A stretch of 5,030 bases of DNA. Origin: Caldilineaceae bacterium. GTDB taxonomy: Bacteria; Chloroflexota; Anaerolineae; Caldilineales; Caldilineaceae. Position numbers and translations under genes: made by a program. The stretch lies in NCBI GenBank assembly GCA_012032975.1, contig JAAUPU010000325.1, positions 1 through 5,030 on the forward strand, given 5' to 3'. Below the pieces are notes generated by a model. It was not told where the DNA came from. It worked only from the letters and a program-made list of their open reading frames with translations, and did not search any database. Numbering within the stretch: the stretch's first letter is position 1; each line of letters starts with the position of its first letter. Below, one piece after another: positions 4,694 to 5,030 of the stretch.

Positions 4694-5030
4694 ATGAATT
4701 TCCCAGTAGTTCCCCAGCGCATGGCGCTCATCAACTGTACGCTGCAAAACATGTTTGTCGAAAATCCGAACCAGAACCGGCTTGCGCTGCTGGAGCGCAT
4801 TAACCACTTTGCTGCGATCTGTCGTGAGGCGGGGATATTGGTCATCCACACCCGGCATGTAGTGCGCGTCGATGGCAGCAATACGGGCGTCCTCGGTGAG
4901 ATCTATCCGCCGATGAATGAAGTCTTCAACTGCGACGCCCCAACCGCAGCCCTGCACCCGCGCCTGGTAGTTGACGCACATGACATCATTTTGGATATCC
5001 CCCGCTACGGCGCGTTTCATGGCACCGATC
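4694..5030 (+). CDS. Isochorismatase-fold cysteine hydrolase-like protein, N-terminal part, catalytic Asp and Lys absent
   Basis: Starts at ATG 4694 after a weak AAAGG (4679-4683, 10 nt upstream) with GAGAG closer. 112 codons are visible of a family usually near 200. The fold's landmarks are present: first strand and loop ALINCTLQNMFVE (11-23), helix RLALLERINHFAAICREAGI, strand VIHTRHV (50-56), the DGSNTGVLGEI segment (60-70), HPRLVV (88-93), and strand-loop DIILDIPRYGAFHGTD (97-112). In active members (nicotinamidase, biuret and N-carbamoyl amidases, isochorismatase) the first loop is D-x-Q-N and the last reads K-P-R-Y-x-A-F. Here the Asp is Thr16 and the Lys is Ile102. The catalytic Cys would lie beyond the window. 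No frame break is seen. It may be a divergent enzyme or a non-catalytic relative. It lies 75 bp after the sulfotransferase on the same strand. Confidence 0.82.
   Translation, partial: MNFPVVPQRMALINCTLQNMFVENPNQNRLALLERINHFAAICREAGILVIHTRHVVRVDGSNTGVLGEIYPPMNEVFNCDAPTAALHPRLVVDAHDIILDIPRYGAFHGTD

Noticed and set aside
4616..5020. A 134-codon minus-strand open frame opposite the isochorismatase-like gene
   Set aside because: The plus strand gives a recognisable fold with an ATG and spacing to the previous gene. The minus frame is its shadow and reads through the inverted repeat.

Overview
The window looks like bacterial chromosomal DNA, most likely from a Chloroflexota (Anaerolineae/Caldilineae-like) bacterium. 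This is an inference. It rests on the architecture of the main gene (DNA-binding winged helix, BTAD, STAND ATPase with an 'ILDNFEHLL' Walker B, TPR tail ending near 'MTLEEVV'), on GC near 60 percent, and on short G/T-rich repeats inside the interdomain linker. No rRNA, tRNA, CRISPR array or transposase is visible.

Layout. Positions 1-341 hold a lower-GC stretch (about 46 percent) with a broken plus-strand coding remnant that I cannot assign. Positions 323-3528 (minus) carry one large SARP/AfsR-like regulator of about 1068 residues, interrupted by four frame breaks. Positions 3529-3679 are a divergent regulatory region. It has overlapping promoter -10 boxes for both directions and an 11-bp-period direct repeat (AACGATT/AACGATC) of the kind SARP proteins bind. 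Positions 3680-4619 (plus) encode a PAPS-dependent sulfotransferase of about 313 residues with two frame breaks. A perfect 15-bp inverted repeat (4618-4651) follows at its stop codon. Positions 4694-5030 (plus) are the first 112 codons of an isochorismatase-fold (cysteine hydrolase) protein that runs off the window.

All six frame breaks have the same polarity: each equals one missing base. Restoring one base at each makes both reading frames exactly continuous with normal domain order. At least one falls in a T homopolymer and others sit where a doubled base seems reduced to one. The simplest reading is uncorrected deletion errors in the assembly, with recent gene decay as the alternative. 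Functional claims for these two genes therefore refer to the reconstructed products.

How the genes may work together (inference): the regulator is transcribed away from the sulfotransferase and hydrolase-like genes and probably controls them, and perhaps itself, from the shared 150-bp intergenic region. A SARP-like ATPase switch beside a sulfotransferase and an isochorismatase-fold protein suggests a small regulated module that modifies a metabolite. The most unusual protein is the isochorismatase-like one: it keeps the fold motifs but lacks the expected catalytic Asp and Lys.
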